A stretch of DNA of 64,000 nt from Azophilus sp965199705 (lineage in GTDB: Bacteria > Pseudomonadota > Gammaproteobacteria > Pseudomonadales > Azotimanducaceae), in the NCBI GenBank assembly GCA_965199705.1, contig OZ241359.1, positions 1,612,001 through 1,676,000 of the forward strand, given 5' to 3'. The notes below the pieces were generated by a model, which made no database searches, was not told the DNA's origin, and saw only the letters and a program-made list of their open reading frames with translations. Of the stretch, positions 43,637 to 53,574 are shown in pieces (positions within the stretch are counted from its first letter, which is position 1; every line of letters starts with the position of its first letter). A program made the position numbers and the translations under genes.

Positions 43637-44983
43637 TCAATCGCCTGCTTTCTCCCACAACCTGACAAGGGGTACGGCGTAGAGCCCGTCACCGAAACTC
43701 AAGACCAGTTCGCCGTCGTAGATCACTACCCCGCATGCAAAGCGTGCGCCTGCGGTTCGGGCCAGCTTGCGCAGGCCGTTGAAGTCGCCGCGCCTTACGG
43801 TGGCGCCCGCCTTGATCTCGACGCCGGCCACGGCGTTGCCGCGCTCGATCACCAGGTCCACTTCTGTCTTGTCCCTGTCTCGGTAATGGTAGAAGCCGAT
43901 GCGTTCGTCGAGGCCGCTTGCCTGTCGGCGGAGTTCCTGGAATGCGAAGGTTTCCGTCAAATGACCAAGCAGCGCCCCGTTCTTGGGTCTTGTCAGCTCC
44001 GACGCATTGATGCCGAGCAATGAACTGGCAACGCCCGTATCTCCCATGTGCAACTTTGGCGTCTTGATCAATCGGCTTGCCCGATTGCTGTGCCAGGGCG
44101 GCAGTTGCTCCAGCAGAAAGATGCGTTCAAGCAGCGACAGGTAGTCGTTGATGGTCGGCCTGGACACTTGAAATGGCGATGCGAGGTTCGAGACGTTCAC
44201 CAACCGCGCCGTCTGGCTGGCCGCCAGAGCCAGCAGCCTCGGCAGTGCTTCGAGCGCGCTGATACGGGCAAGGCTGCGAACGTCCCGTTGCACCAGGGCG
44301 TCGATATAGTCGCGGTACCAGTTCGCCTGGCGCCTCGGTGTGGGACGCGCCAGCGCCGCCGGGTAGCCGCCGGCGACGATTCTCTCCGCCAGTCGGGAGC
44401 CGAGTCGTTCAGTTTGGCGCTGCTCGAAGGCGCCGCTGAAGAGGGCGTCGAGAAATCCATGCTCGGCGTCCGGTTCAGCAGTTCCGGCGGATTCGAGTTC
44501 GCGCTGTGACAGGGGATGCAGGCGCACCACCTGCATTCTGCCAGCCAATGAATCGGCCAGACGCGGCAGCAGCAGGACGTTGGTGGAACCCGCAAGCAGG
44601 AAGCGCCCGGGCCTGCGTTGGCGGTCCACCTCCAGTTTCAGGGCAGTAAAGATCTCTGGCACACGCTGTATTTCGTCAAGGATGGCTCGTTCGGGCAGAT
44701 TTGTGACAAAACCCACAGGGTCGGTATTGGCGGCTGAACGGATGCCCGCGTCATCGAAGCTGAAGTATGCGTAAGCACAGCCGGGCGTTTTCGTCGAGTC
44801 GCCTGCCTGATGCGCAGAGTTGGATAACCCCGACGGAGATGGATCGGCAGAGACGCGAGTCGTGCGCGCGAGCGTGGTTTTTCCGCATTGGCGCGGCCCG
44901 TGGATCAGGACAACCGGTGAATCCTCGATTGCTTCGTTCAGCCGACGCTCTGCGTGGCGCGGATAAAGCTGGGGCTGGTCCAT
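43637..44983 (-). CDS. AAA+ ATPase with DUF4143 domain
   Basis: A 448-residue ATPase of the AAA_14/DUF4143 type. Walker A is HGPRQCGKTTLA (near 28-39), Walker B is ERAILDEIQRVPE and sensor-like LLAGSTN follows. The C-terminal DUF4143 part has GDTGVASSLLG, HLTETFAFQELRRQ and FYHYRDRDKTEVDLVIE, the last resembling a nuclease-like D-(E)VDLV core. The biological role of the family is poorly known. An unusual Ser/Pro-rich insertion follows the P-loop (~45-65). It is preceded by five tandem 22-24-bp repeats that could be its own control region. Confidence 0.88.
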   Translation of the reverse strand: MDQPQLYPRHAERRLNEAIEDSPVVLIHGPRQCGKTTLARTTRVSADPSPSGLSNSAHQAGDSTKTPGCAYAYFSFDDAGIRSAANTDPVGFVTNLPERAILDEIQRVPEIFTALKLEVDRQRRPGRFLLAGSTNVLLLPRLADSLAGRMQVVRLHPLSQRELESAGTAEPDAEHGFLDALFSGAFEQRQTERLGSRLAERIVAGGYPAALARPTPRRQANWYRDYIDALVQRDVRSLARISALEALPRLLALAASQTARLVNVSNLASPFQVSRPTINDYLSLLERIFLLEQLPPWHSNRASRLIKTPKLHMGDTGVASSLLGINASELTRPKNGALLGHLTETFAFQELRRQASGLDERIGFYHYRDRDKTEVDLVIERGNAVAGVEIKAGATVRRGDFNGLRKLARTAGARFACGVVIYDGELVLSFGDGLYAVPLVRLWEKAGD

Positions 44984-45004
44984 GCCGTTATTTGTAGCAT
45001 TTTG

Positions 45005-45124
45005 TTCGGCTGATTGAAAGAAACGGTATCGGCTAATTGAAAGAAAATGGTTCGGCTGATTGAAAGAAAATGGTTCGGCTGATTGAAAGAAAATGGTTCG
45101 GCTGATTGAAAAGAATTCAATCAG
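45005..45124. repeat. Five iteron-like tandem repeats plus a palindrome
   Basis: Units of 22-24 bp (TTCGGCTGATTGAAAGAAAATGG) start at 45005, 45027, 45051, 45074 and 45097. The third and fourth are identical; the first, second and fifth vary. The last unit ends in an inverted repeat, CTGATTGAA-AAGAA-TTCAATCAG (45102-45124). The block sits between the lptG stop and the DUF4143 ATPase start, both on the minus strand. The palindrome could end lptG transcription, and the repeats could bind a regulator. Confidence 0.88.
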
Positions 45125-45139
45125 TGGGCTGGCGCTGTC

Positions 45140-46255
45140 TCAGTGCTGGCGTCGTAGCTGCCAGATCGCGAACCCCCAGCAAAGCAGGATGGGCGCGGCG
45201 GCAGAAACCTGCGGCGCCATCCCGAACACCATGGCCATGGGCGTAAAGAGATCTTGCAGATACTTCAATCCCAGGCCGATGGCAACGCCCGCCGCTAGCC
45301 GTGCGCCAATGCTGGTCTGGCGCATCGGCCCGAGTACGACACCGAGGGCGAGGGCCGCCAGCCCAAAGATGGCGGCTGGTTGCAGCGCCTTCGTCCAGAA
45401 GGCCACTCGGCTGCCGGTTGCATCTTCGCCGGCGCTTTTCAGCACATCTATCTGACGATGCAGCGCGGAAAAGGACAATCGGCGCGGGTCCGTCATCAAG
45501 GTCTGACGAAACACATCCGGGGTTGTCAGGCTGTGCCAGACCCGTTCTGAAAACGGCTCACTGACGAGTGCGTTCGCCTGCCTGACCGTCTCGCTGCCGT
45601 TGTACAGAATCCAGTGGCTGGGCTGCTGCGCTCTGGCCGGCTGAAACACGGCGCGCTCCGCCTCGCGCCAGCGTTGCAGTCCGCCCTCGGCGCTCCACTG
45701 ATACTGGTGCAGGCGCCGCAATTCGCCCGAATCACTGATCGCCGAGATCTGCGTGTAGAGATCGTCGGCCTTGTGCCAGTATCCGGTTGCCGATGCGAGC
45801 CGGCCAGGCTTGCCGGTCAACCGCGCCTTGTAGCGCTCCGCCGCTGCTTCCGATGCGGGCCCGGCCCATTGCTGGCCTGCCAGGCCGAGCAGGCAAACGC
45901 CGGTCGCCGCCCAGGAAACAGCGCGCAGCAGTCGCCAGGGCGAGCAACCCGAAGCGCGCAGCACCGTCAATTCGCTGTTGCCGGCAAGTCCGCCGAGACC
46001 GAGCAGGCTGCCGAGCAGCAGTGCATAGGGCAATACCTCCAGGCAGCGTCTCGGCAATGTCAGCATGATGAACCAGGCCATCTCGGAGAGGCCGTAGTCG
46101 GCCCCACGCTCGCCTGTTTCTTCAATGAACGCGAATACCGCAACCAGGCCCAGGAGTCCAAGGAGTGCAACGGCCGTCTTGGCCAGGATGGTTCGGCTCA
46201 GGTAACTGTCCACGGTCGGCAGGCGCGCCGAGCCGGTTGTTCTGAAACTGTTCAC
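45140..46255 (-). CDS. lptG: LPS export permease LptG
   Basis: A 371-residue inner-membrane subunit of the LptB2FGC exporter that extracts lipopolysaccharide from the inner membrane. It has the family layout: N-terminal YLSRTILAKTAVALLGLLGL, then helices around 60-115 with LELLPYALLLGSLLGLGGLA-like spacing and the SELTVLRASGCS block, a periplasmic beta region (about 135-270) and C-terminal helices (AIFGLAALALGVVLG). It lies 133 bases downstream of lptF on the same strand. That spacing is larger than the usual overlap, and the gap holds no other gene. Confidence 0.93.
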   Translation of the reverse strand: MNSFRTTGSARLPTVDSYLSRTILAKTAVALLGLLGLVAVFAFIEETGERGADYGLSEMAWFIMLTLPRRCLEVLPYALLLGSLLGLGGLAGNSELTVLRASGCSPWRLLRAVSWAATGVCLLGLAGQQWAGPASEAAAERYKARLTGKPGRLASATGYWHKADDLYTQISAISDSGELRRLHQYQWSAEGGLQRWREAERAVFQPARAQQPSHWILYNGSETVRQANALVSEPFSERVWHSLTTPDVFRQTLMTDPRRLSFSALHRQIDVLKSAGEDATGSRVAFWTKALQPAAIFGLAALALGVVLGPMRQTSIGARLAAGVAIGLGLKYLQDLFTPMAMVFGMAPQVSAAAPILLCWGFAIWQLRRQH

Positions 46256-46388
46256 GAAGGGCAGGGGGCCGATTGTGGCCAGTGCCGTCTGCTTTCAGGA
46301 TCGTGGTTCGACACCGGAATCAAGCAGTACAGTGCAATGGACGATCAGGTTGATGGGCAGGTAACCTGGTGGAAAGTCCGGGACTGGC

Positions 46389-47468
46389 TCAACGCCTGGC
46401 GGGGACGCCGATGCGATTGAACAGATACCAGGCCAGCCCGGCAAATGGCGCGTGTGCCGGCCAGAGGCCAAGGGCTGGCGGCAGTACGCCCGCAGCCAAT
46501 CCATACTGGTTGACGAGCAGGCACAGGTAGTAGCCGATCAGCACCAGCATACCGGGCAGAATACGCGAGAAGCGCCCGCCGCCCGGGCGCACGGGAGCTA
46601 GACCGAAGGCAATCAGGAGGGCGATTGCGGCGAATACGGGCAGGCCGATGCGCCAGTGCAATTCAGCGGCTTCTGCGACCCCGGGGCTGCGCCAGAGCGC
46701 CAGGCTGGATCTCGCTTCCAATGCCTGCGGGCGCGGCGTTGACGCGCCCGGGGCGAGCTTCTGGCTCAGTGCGGAGAATTCGATCAGCTGGCGCCGCTCG
46801 CCGGCCCCTGTGCTTTCGGCGCTCAGCCGGACGCCATCCTGCAGCAGCAGATACCGATTGCCGGACACAGGGTTCAGGGTTGGGCGCGCGCGTCTGGCAA
46901 ACAGGAAGGTGGCGCTGTCCGATCCTCCCGGTTCGGCCAGGAACACATCGGTGAGGCTGCGGCCATCTGCCGCCATGCCCTCGGCGCGCGTGATCCGATT
47001 ACCCTGGAAGCGATGGAAGGCGCCCGGACGCAGCCGCTCGAAAGCCATCTCGGCCCGTTGTTCGGCCAGGAACTCGGCCAGTGCGACATTGCTGGCCGGC
47101 GTGAAGTGGAGCGAAAGCCCCCCGGTTGCCAGCACGACCAGCAGCGTGCTCGGCAGCACCCACAAGAGCGGCCGCGCGTGCGTCGCCCGACTGACCTGCA
47201 AGATGGAGAATTCACGATCGGCGTGCAATCGGCTGAAGGTCAGCAGGGTGGCGACAAACAGCGCAAAGGGCAGCAGGAGTTGCAGGAATCCCGGCAGGCG
47301 CAGGCCGATGATCGTCAGCAGCGCCGCCGCCGGATACTTGCCGAGCACCGCCTCTTGCAGATAACCGATGAAGCGCCCGCCTACTGCCATCAGGAACAGG
47401 GCCGCCAGAGTGACGGCCAGGGTAAGCAGCAGCTCGCGGTTGAGGTGTTTGAAGGCGATGATCGACAT
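46389..47468 (-). CDS. lptF: LPS export permease LptF
   Basis: A 359-residue partner of LptG. N-terminal IIAFKHLNRELLLTLAVTLAALF, helices about 50-115 with LRLPGFLQLLLPFALFVATL, then the cytoplasmic coupling segment REFSILQVSRATHARPL, a periplasmic jellyroll-like part and three C-terminal helices (LPVFAAIALLIAFGLAPVRPG, FSRILPGMLVLIGYYL). It is divergent from holC with about 210 bases between starts. In E. coli pepA stands at that position; here it is absent. Confidence 0.93.
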   Translation of the reverse strand: MSIIAFKHLNRELLLTLAVTLAALFLMAVGGRFIGYLQEAVLGKYPAAALLTIIGLRLPGFLQLLLPFALFVATLLTFSRLHADREFSILQVSRATHARPLLWVLPSTLLVVLATGGLSLHFTPASNVALAEFLAEQRAEMAFERLRPGAFHRFQGNRITRAEGMAADGRSLTDVFLAEPGGSDSATFLFARRARPTLNPVSGNRYLLLQDGVRLSAESTGAGERRQLIEFSALSQKLAPGASTPRPQALEARSSLALWRSPGVAEAAELHWRIGLPVFAAIALLIAFGLAPVRPGGGRFSRILPGMLVLIGYYLCLLVNQYGLAAGVLPPALGLWPAHAPFAGLAWYLFNRIGVPARR

Positions 47469-47567
47469 CGGGGGATAGTCCGCGGGCGACTCCTTCGATT
47501 TGACGAACAGGTGCGGCGCTCTGGCGCTGTTTGATCCTGCCGGGGCATTATCGCAGACTCGTCGGCG

Positions 47568-47596
47568 TTGACTCGCCTGCGTTGAGTGCGTATATC
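47568..47596 (+). promoter_or_regulatory. Sigma-70 promoter of holC-valS
   Basis: TTGACT (47568-47573), 17-bp spacer, TATATC (47591-47596). It points at holC, whose GTG is about 75 bases downstream of the predicted start. It lies in the divergent lptF/holC gap. Confidence 0.65.
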
Positions 47597-47677
47597 AGGC
47601 GCCATGATCCGCCGCCCGCAAAACGCACGAGGCCGCATGGTCAGGAAGAGAGTCGGGTTTGCGGTCCGGGTGCGGTC

Positions 47678-48136
47678 GTGAGACAGCTTGATTTCTACCT
47701 CCTGCCGGATGTGCCGCGTAGCGCACAGTTGCGTTTCGCGTGCCGCCTTTGCGCCACGGCGGCGCCGAAGATCGTCGAAGCTGGCCGCTGTATTCATGTG
47801 CACACGCCGAGTCGCCAGGCCGCGGAGGATTTCGACGCGCTCCTGTGGGACTACCCGCCGCAGCGTTTTCTGCCGCACGGCCTGCTGGGCGAGCACGCAG
47901 CCGAGGGCGCCCCGGTGGTCATCGGCTGGGCGCCTGATCTTGAAGAAGGCGCTCGCACAGGCGGGTTGCTGATCAATCTGACTGACGAGATACCCGCCTT
48001 CATCGGCGAATTTGAACGCGGGGCAGAAATTCTGGTCGAAGAGAACCGGCAGGCCGGGCGCGACCGGTATCGCCGTTACAAGGCGCAGGGTTATGCCTTG
48101 GCGCACCACAGGATCGACAATTGGGAGGGCGCGTGA
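47678..48136 (+). CDS. holC: DNA polymerase III subunit chi
   Basis: A 152-residue replication clamp-loader accessory that links the holoenzyme to SSB. The start is GTG 47678 ([16 protein letters not shown]), which matches the family N-terminus; upstream open sequence reads as non-coding. Typical blocks: [43 protein letters not shown] and [14 protein letters not shown]. Its stop overlaps the valS start (GTGA), as in the conserved holC-valS arrangement of gammaproteobacteria. Confidence 0.9.
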   Translation: MRQLDFYLLPDVPRSAQLRFACRLCATAAPKIVEAGRCIHVHTPSRQAAEDFDALLWDYPPQRFLPHGLLGEHAAEGAPVVIGWAPDLEEGARTGGLLINLTDEIPAFIGEFERGAEILVEENRQAGRDRYRRYKAQGYALAHHRIDNWEGA

Positions 48137-50946
48137 GCGGCGAATCGCTGGCTGCGAGTTTCGATCCACACGCCATTGAAGGGCCTCTGTATCAGGAGTG
48201 GGAAGCGGGCGGTTACTTTGCCCCTGGTGACGCGGGCGATCCTTATTGCATCCCCATCCCGCCGCCCAACGTCACGGGCACCCTGCATATGGGGCACGCC
48301 TTCCAGCACACCCTGATGGACGTGCTCATCCGTTATCAGCGCATGAACGGCAGGGATGCACTCTGGCAAATGGGCACGGACCACGCCGGTATTTCCACGC
48401 AGATGCTGGTGGAGCGCCAGTTGAATGCGGAAGGCAAGAGCCGTCAGGAGATGGGCCGGGAGGCTTTCGTCGAAAGGGTTTGGCAGTGGAAGCAGGAGTC
48501 GGGTGGCGAGATCTCGCGCCAGTTGCGGCGCATGGGATCGTCGCTGGATTGGTCGCGCGAGCGCTTCACGCTGGACGAGGGCTATGCACAGGCGGTCACA
48601 GAGGCCTTTGTGCGCCTGCATGAGGATGGTCTCATCTACCGGGGGCAAAGGCTGGTCAATTGGGATCCTGTGCTCGGCACCGCCATTTCTGATCTGGAAG
48701 TCATCAATACGCCCGAAGCAGGGCACTTGTGGCGTTTTCGATACCCTCTGATGGATGGCGTCAAGACTGATGCCGGCGAGGACCATCTGGTTGTTGCCAC
48801 CACCCGACCAGAGACCATGCTTGGCGATACGGCAGTGGCTGTACACGCCGAGGACGAGCGCTATCGGAGCCTGATCGGCAAGCGAGTGCGGCTGCCGCTG
48901 GTTGGCCGCGAGCTGCCGATCATTGCCGATGCGTATGTCGATCCGCAGTTCGGGTCCGGCTGCGTCAAGATCACGCCGGCGCACGATTTCAATGACCATG
49001 CCATCGGCGCCCGGCATGATCTGCCGTCCATCAATGTGTTTACCGCCAAGGCGGCCATCAGCGATACGGCGCCGGCTGCCTATCGGGGGCTGGACCGGTT
49101 TGCAGCGCGCGAGCGCGTCCTCGCCGACCTTGATGCCCTCGGTTTGCTGGCCGGAGTAGCGGCGCATCAGTTGACGGCGCCGCGCGGCGACCGGTCCGGC
49201 GCGCTGATCGAACCCTGGTTGACGCGCCAGTGGTTTGTCCGCGTTCAGGCTATGGCGGAGCCGGCCGTGCGCGCTGTCGAAACCGGTCAGGTTCGGTTCG
49301 TGCCGCGTCAGTACGAGAACACGTTTTTCGCCTGGATGCGCAACATTCAGGATTGGTGCATCAGCCGCCAGCAGTGGTGGGGGCACCGGATTCCCGCCTG
49401 GTATGGCCCGGACGGCGCCGTTCATGTCGGACGTGACGAGGCCGACGCGCGTCGGCAGGCAGGGCTCGCGGCGGAAACGCCACTCACCCGCGAGGCGGAT
49501 GTTCTGGAAACCTGGTTTTCGTCTGCCCTGTGGACGTTCGCAACGCAGGGGTGGCCCCGACAAACCAGCGATCTGGCCCGATTCCATCCGGCCTCGGCAC
49601 TGGTCACCGGTCACGACATCATCTTCTTCTGGGTCGCCCGCATGATCATGATGTCACTCAGGCTGCAAGGCGAGGTGCCGTTCCGACAGGTGTACGTCCA
49701 TGGCCTGGTGCGCGATTCGGAAGGTCAGAAGATGTCCAAGACCCGAGGCAATGGCCTGGACCCGCTGGATCTGATTGATGGCATCGAAATCGACGCACTG
49801 GTGACCAAGCGCACCAGCAACCTGACGCAGCCGCATCTTGCGCCGCGCATTGCCAAGGCGACCCGGCGTGATTACCCCGACGGCATTCCCGCCTACGGCA
49901 CGGATGCCCTGCGCTTCACCTTCTGCGCCCTGGCCACGCGCGGTCGGGACGTGCGGTTCGACCTGGCGCGCACTGCTGGCTACCGCAACTTCTGCAACAA
50001 GCTATGGAATGCCGCCAGGTTCGTGCTGATGAACACGCAAGAATCGGCGGTGAGCGCCGGGGCAGGGCAGACGGTGGCCGATGCCGCAGCGGGAGCCCGC
50101 AGCCTGTCGGATCGCTGGATTCTGTCCCGCGCCCGAAAACTGGTGACCGCCAGCGGCCAGGCTATTGAAGGCTATCGCTTCGACCACTACGCCAGCCGCG
50201 TGTATGACTTTGTCTGGCACGAGTACTGCGACTGGTATCTTGAGCTCGCCAAACCAGTGATCTGGCAGGACAACGCCGACCCGGCCGAATTGGCTTCACT
50301 GCAAGGCGTCCTGTTGCAGGTGCTTGAAGTCCTGCTGCGGGTTGCGCACCCGGCCATGCCCTTCATATCGGATGCGCTCTGGCGCCGGGTAGCCGAGCGC
50401 CTGCGGATCAGCGGCGCCACGATCATGACGCAGCCGTGGCCGGACGCGCACGGTCTGCCGGATGATCCAGAGGCCGAGGCTGAGATGGCCTGGCTTCAGG
50501 CGCTGGTTCTGGCAGTGCGCAACATACGGGGCGAGGCCGGCATCAAGCCGAAGCAGGCCCTGCGCCTGCTGTTGGCGGGCGGCGACGAGGCCGATCGCCG
50601 CCGACTGGCGGCTACCGAGCGCCTGTTGCGAAGGCTGGCAGGCGTTTCCGACGTCGCCTGGCTGGCGCCAGAGCAGACAGCGCCTGCACATGCCCTGGGC
50701 CTGGTGGGTGATCTGCGCGTGATGGCGCCCCTGGCGGGTCTGATCGATCTGGACGTTGAGCGTGCTCGGCTCGCCAAGGCCTTGCAGCGGGCAGAGGCCC
50801 AGGCATTACAGGTCAATCGCAAGCTGGCCAATCGCAATTTCGTTGCCAGGGCGCCGGCAGAAGTGGTGGCGCGGGAGCGGAGGCGCGCTTCCGAGGCCGA
50901 GGCACAGGTTGAAACGCTGCGCTTGCAACTCGAATCACTGACCTGA
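48133..50946 (+). CDS. valS: Valyl-tRNA synthetase
   Basis: A 937-residue class Ia synthetase charging tRNA-Val. Motifs: HMGH in [18 protein letters not shown], the KMSKS loop as KMSKT in [16 protein letters not shown], the CP1 editing [16 protein letters not shown] and a C-terminal coiled coil ([16 protein letters not shown] to [18 protein letters not shown]) typical of ValRS. GTG 48133 overlaps the holC stop and has GGGAGG upstream. It is slightly shorter than E. coli ValS (951) but complete. Confidence 0.97.
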   Translation: MSGESLAASFDPHAIEGPLYQEWEAGGYFAPGDAGDPYCIPIPPPNVTGTLHMGHAFQHTLMDVLIRYQRMNGRDALWQMGTDHAGISTQMLVERQLNAEGKSRQEMGREAFVERVWQWKQESGGEISRQLRRMGSSLDWSRERFTLDEGYAQAVTEAFVRLHEDGLIYRGQRLVNWDPVLGTAISDLEVINTPEAGHLWRFRYPLMDGVKTDAGEDHLVVATTRPETMLGDTAVAVHAEDERYRSLIGKRVRLPLVGRELPIIADAYVDPQFGSGCVKITPAHDFNDHAIGARHDLPSINVFTAKAAISDTAPAAYRGLDRFAARERVLADLDALGLLAGVAAHQLTAPRGDRSGALIEPWLTRQWFVRVQAMAEPAVRAVETGQVRFVPRQYENTFFAWMRNIQDWCISRQQWWGHRIPAWYGPDGAVHVGRDEADARRQAGLAAETPLTREADVLETWFSSALWTFATQGWPRQTSDLARFHPASALVTGHDIIFFWVARMIMMSLRLQGEVPFRQVYVHGLVRDSEGQKMSKTRGNGLDPLDLIDGIEIDALVTKRTSNLTQPHLAPRIAKATRRDYPDGIPAYGTDALRFTFCALATRGRDVRFDLARTAGYRNFCNKLWNAARFVLMNTQESAVSAGAGQTVADAAAGARSLSDRWILSRARKLVTASGQAIEGYRFDHYASRVYDFVWHEYCDWYLELAKPVIWQDNADPAELASLQGVLLQVLEVLLRVAHPAMPFISDALWRRVAERLRISGATIMTQPWPDAHGLPDDPEAEAEMAWLQALVLAVRNIRGEAGIKPKQALRLLLAGGDEADRRRLAATERLLRRLAGVSDVAWLAPEQTAPAHALGLVGDLRVMAPLAGLIDLDVERARLAKALQRAEAQALQVNRKLANRNFVARAPAEVVARERRRASEAEAQVETLRLQLESLT

Positions 50947-50981
50947 CGCTTTTTGCCTGGCGACGCCGTCAGCGTGGCGGC

Positions 50982-51887
50982 TCAGTTCGATAGTGGTTCG
51001 TCTCTCTGCACCAGTTCAATGAGCGCGCCGTCCGGCCCGATGACCGTGGCGCTGGGCTGGCCGTGGTAGAGCTTGCTCGCCGGGCGTGTGGCTGGCGTAA
51101 CGAAGGGGGCGCTGATGGCGTCGAGGTCCGGTACGGCGAGCGTTGTCATGGCGACGCCGGGGGGTAACCGGCCGGGGCGCCGCGGCCTCGGCCCGGCAGC
51201 TGGCGGCATCTGGTCCACTTCCAGAAAAACGTCCCTCTCGTGCACCATGGTGGAGATTTCGTAGCGCTGCTCGAGTGGCGCGCCGAACGCCTTGGCCAGC
51301 ATGGTATAGACGATCTCCATGCGTTCGCTGCCGATGCCAAGGCCGAGGTGCTGCACCAGCCAGCGCTGCGTCGCCGCCATGTCGCTGGCGGCGAGCACAT
51401 GGATGAACAGGTGATCGATCAGGGTGCTGGCCCTGGGCAGCCGGTAATGTGGCAGGTCGCTGTTGATCTGGGTGAAGTAGCAGATTTCGCCATCCAGCCC
51501 GCGCGCCTGCATCGGATGTATGGCGTCGAGTCCCTCGATCTTGCGCGGCGGGCCGACGATCTCGAATGGTGAATCCTTCAGGCGCTCGTGCACTGCCAGA
51601 ACATCCTGCACGCAAAACTCGAGCGCAGCCCAGCCGTAGGTGACCAGTGGCCGGAACCCGGCAACTGGCGGCGTCTCGACCAGACGCAAATAGATCTTCG
51701 CGCCAGACGCGGGTTGCAGAACAGCGCTTGTCGAGCCGGCCTCGGCGGGCGCGCCCCAAGCCGCGGCCAGGGCTGCATCAACTGGCCGATCCTCGATGAT
51801 CCGGTAGTCCAGCCATTGCTCGTAGAGGCGGACGCTGGCAGCCAGATCAGATACCGAAACCGTGCCGGCGCGCAACAGGTGCGTCAT
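50982..51887 (-). CDS. VOC-fold (glyoxalase/dioxygenase-like) protein
   Basis: A 301-residue protein with two VOC-type modules (about 1-130 and 155-300). It begins LLRAGTVSVSDLAASVRLYEQWLDYRII, a typical first beta-alpha-beta unit, and the second half has DHLFIHVLAASDMAATQRWLVQHLGL. Such folds occur in metal-dependent lyases, dioxygenases and resistance proteins. The metal ligands cannot be assigned with confidence. It overlaps the upstream small gene by four bases, so translation is coupled; a methyltransferase precedes both. Confidence 0.7.
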   Translation of the reverse strand: MTHLLRAGTVSVSDLAASVRLYEQWLDYRIIEDRPVDAALAAAWGAPAEAGSTSAVLQPASGAKIYLRLVETPPVAGFRPLVTYGWAALEFCVQDVLAVHERLKDSPFEIVGPPRKIEGLDAIHPMQARGLDGEICYFTQINSDLPHYRLPRASTLIDHLFIHVLAASDMAATQRWLVQHLGLGIGSERMEIVYTMLAKAFGAPLEQRYEISTMVHERDVFLEVDQMPPAAGPRPRRPGRLPPGVAMTTLAVPDLDAISAPFVTPATRPASKLYHGQPSATVIGPDGALIELVQRDEPLSN

Positions 51888-52267
51888 TCGGGGCCCATAC
51901 GTTCGCCGGCTTCGCCGGAACTTGGCTCATCGGAGCGCTCGAGCGCCTCCCGATCCTGTTGCAGAATGCGCAGGATGCGGCTCAGATACTCCTGATTCCA
52001 GCGCGCCCGGGCCTCGCGCTGCGATTGCGAGGGCTGAAAGGCGTCAATGTCTTCCCGGGTGACGCTGCCCCGGGATTCCAGCAGCGACTCCAGCGTATCC
52101 AGGCGCTGCCGCAGCACGGCCAACTCCCCGGCCACGGCCATGGTGATCGACAGCACCCGCTCGACGTCCCGGTCCCCGAGAAACCAGGGCCGCTTGCCCT
52201 TGGCCTTGGCGCCCGCCAGGCGCAGCGCATCCAGCGCCTCGGCTTCCGGGAGGGGGTCCTCCGTCAT
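51884..52267 (-). CDS. Small protein of unknown function
   Basis: A 127-residue soluble, charged protein with a probable coiled coil around 45-65 (ELAVLRQRLDTLESLLESR) and an Arg-rich helix near 80-105. No domain was recognised. Its reading frame is supported by four-base overlap with the VOC gene downstream and by a 9-base gap from the methyltransferase upstream, which together suggest a three-gene operon. Confidence 0.65.
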   Translation of the reverse strand: MTEDPLPEAEALDALRLAGAKAKGKRPWFLGDRDVERVLSITMAVAGELAVLRQRLDTLESLLESRGSVTREDIDAFQPSQSQREARARWNQEYLSRILRILQQDREALERSDEPSSGEAGERMGPE

Positions 52268-52276
52268 CGAGCTGGA

Positions 52277-53479
52277 CTATGCGGCCAGCCTGGCGCCAGT
52301 AATACGCCAGGCCGGCTTGCGGCCATAGTCCTCGACGTCATCCGAGGCGGCGTCCGGGAAGAGATCAGTGTCGGCAACGGCTGCAACGCCGCCGTGAATC
52401 AGCGCCTCGCGGTCGAATCCAGACCGGACCATGATCTCGTCCAGGTCGATCTCGTGCAGTTTCGTCCAGAAGGGTTCGTTGTTGTTGAAGGCGTCCCAAT
52501 CCCGCATTGCCTGCTCGAACAGCGACATGTCGGCGTCATACCTCGGTTGCTCGATATGCAGCACCAGCCCGGTCGGCGCGATCAGTCGGCGGCACTCCGC
52601 CATGATGCGGGACAATGCCCGGTACGCGGTTTCGTGCAGGAACATGGTGCTCTGAATCCAGTCGAAACTGGCGTCTGCAAAGTCTGCAAGGTCGGCAGCG
52701 TCCGCCTGCACGAAGGTGACGTTGGAGATGTTCAGGCTGATTGCCCGGGCGGCGCCGTAGCGCAGCATCGGGGCCGCCACATCAATGGCGATGACTTCCG
52801 CTTCCGGGAAGGCAGCGGCGATGGGCAGTACGTTGTGGCCGAGGCCACAGCCGAGATCAAGGATGCGGCGCGGCTGGAAATCCGGGTACTGTCGTCTGAT
52901 CCAGTCAACCACGCCGCGCCCGCCTGCATCGCTGTAGCGGCCAAGCAGCCCGCCGGTGGTGACGAACAGACCAGAATCGTAGTTGGCGGCGGCGCTTACA
53001 TCGTCGGGCGTCAGTTCGGTGTGATAGCTGCCGGGCATGCAGTGGTGATCCACCGCCGTCAGATAGGGCGGCGCGGACACCTCTGGATTCAGCTGCAAGC
53101 GGCCATCCGGGATGCACGACCGGGCCTTGTCGATCAGATCAGGCAGTTGCGGCAGCACCACCGAGAGCCCGGCTTGCTGGCGCATTTCCATGCTGTTGCG
53201 GCGCAGGGCGCTCCACGTCTGATACAGGGGTTCCTGCGCCAGCGCCTTGCGCACCTCGCTGCGATGCAGTGGCTTTCTGCCGAGTTGTCGCTCCAGATCG
53301 GGCGCAACCCGCGCCTCCCAGGCCTCGGCGACGCCAGGCATCACCTCGGCTGCCAGATGCCGATTCAGTTGCGCCAGAAAATTGTAGCGCTCGGTCTGGT
53401 CATGACTGGCAGCGGGGAAGATCCCGTGCCGACCGACTGCCCGGTAGTCCGGCGGGCCGTCATAGATGGGTTCGGACAT
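52277..53479 (-). CDS. Class I SAM-dependent methyltransferase
   Basis: About 400 residues from ATG 53479, chosen for GGGAG nine bases upstream. An in-frame ATG 72 bases farther out reads less well. The N-terminal ~190 residues are an uncommon helical domain. The C-terminal Rossmann part has motif I LDLGCGLGHNVLPIAA, motif II VIAIDVAAPM, VQADAADLADF, then FDWIQSTMFLHET. The substrate is unknown. It is the first gene of the minus-strand trio and is divergent from the deacetylase-like gene. Confidence 0.85.
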   Translation of the reverse strand: MSEPIYDGPPDYRAVGRHGIFPAASHDQTERYNFLAQLNRHLAAEVMPGVAEAWEARVAPDLERQLGRKPLHRSEVRKALAQEPLYQTWSALRRNSMEMRQQAGLSVVLPQLPDLIDKARSCIPDGRLQLNPEVSAPPYLTAVDHHCMPGSYHTELTPDDVSAAANYDSGLFVTTGGLLGRYSDAGGRGVVDWIRRQYPDFQPRRILDLGCGLGHNVLPIAAAFPEAEVIAIDVAAPMLRYGAARAISLNISNVTFVQADAADLADFADASFDWIQSTMFLHETAYRALSRIMAECRRLIAPTGLVLHIEQPRYDADMSLFEQAMRDWDAFNNNEPFWTKLHEIDLDEIMVRSGFDREALIHGGVAAVADTDLFPDAASDDVEDYGRKPAWRITGARLAA

Positions 53480-53574
53480 GCGTTGCTGCTCCCGATGTTG
53501 TGGCGGGGCCGGCTCCGACTGCGCTACCCGCGTCGTTTTCCCAAAAGTCATATTAGCATATCATTAGGACGTAG

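Noticed and set aside
44938..45120. 60-codon minus-strand frame of repeated NQP/FQL motifs
   Set aside because: It is only a translation of the tandem DNA repeats before the DUF4143 ATPase.
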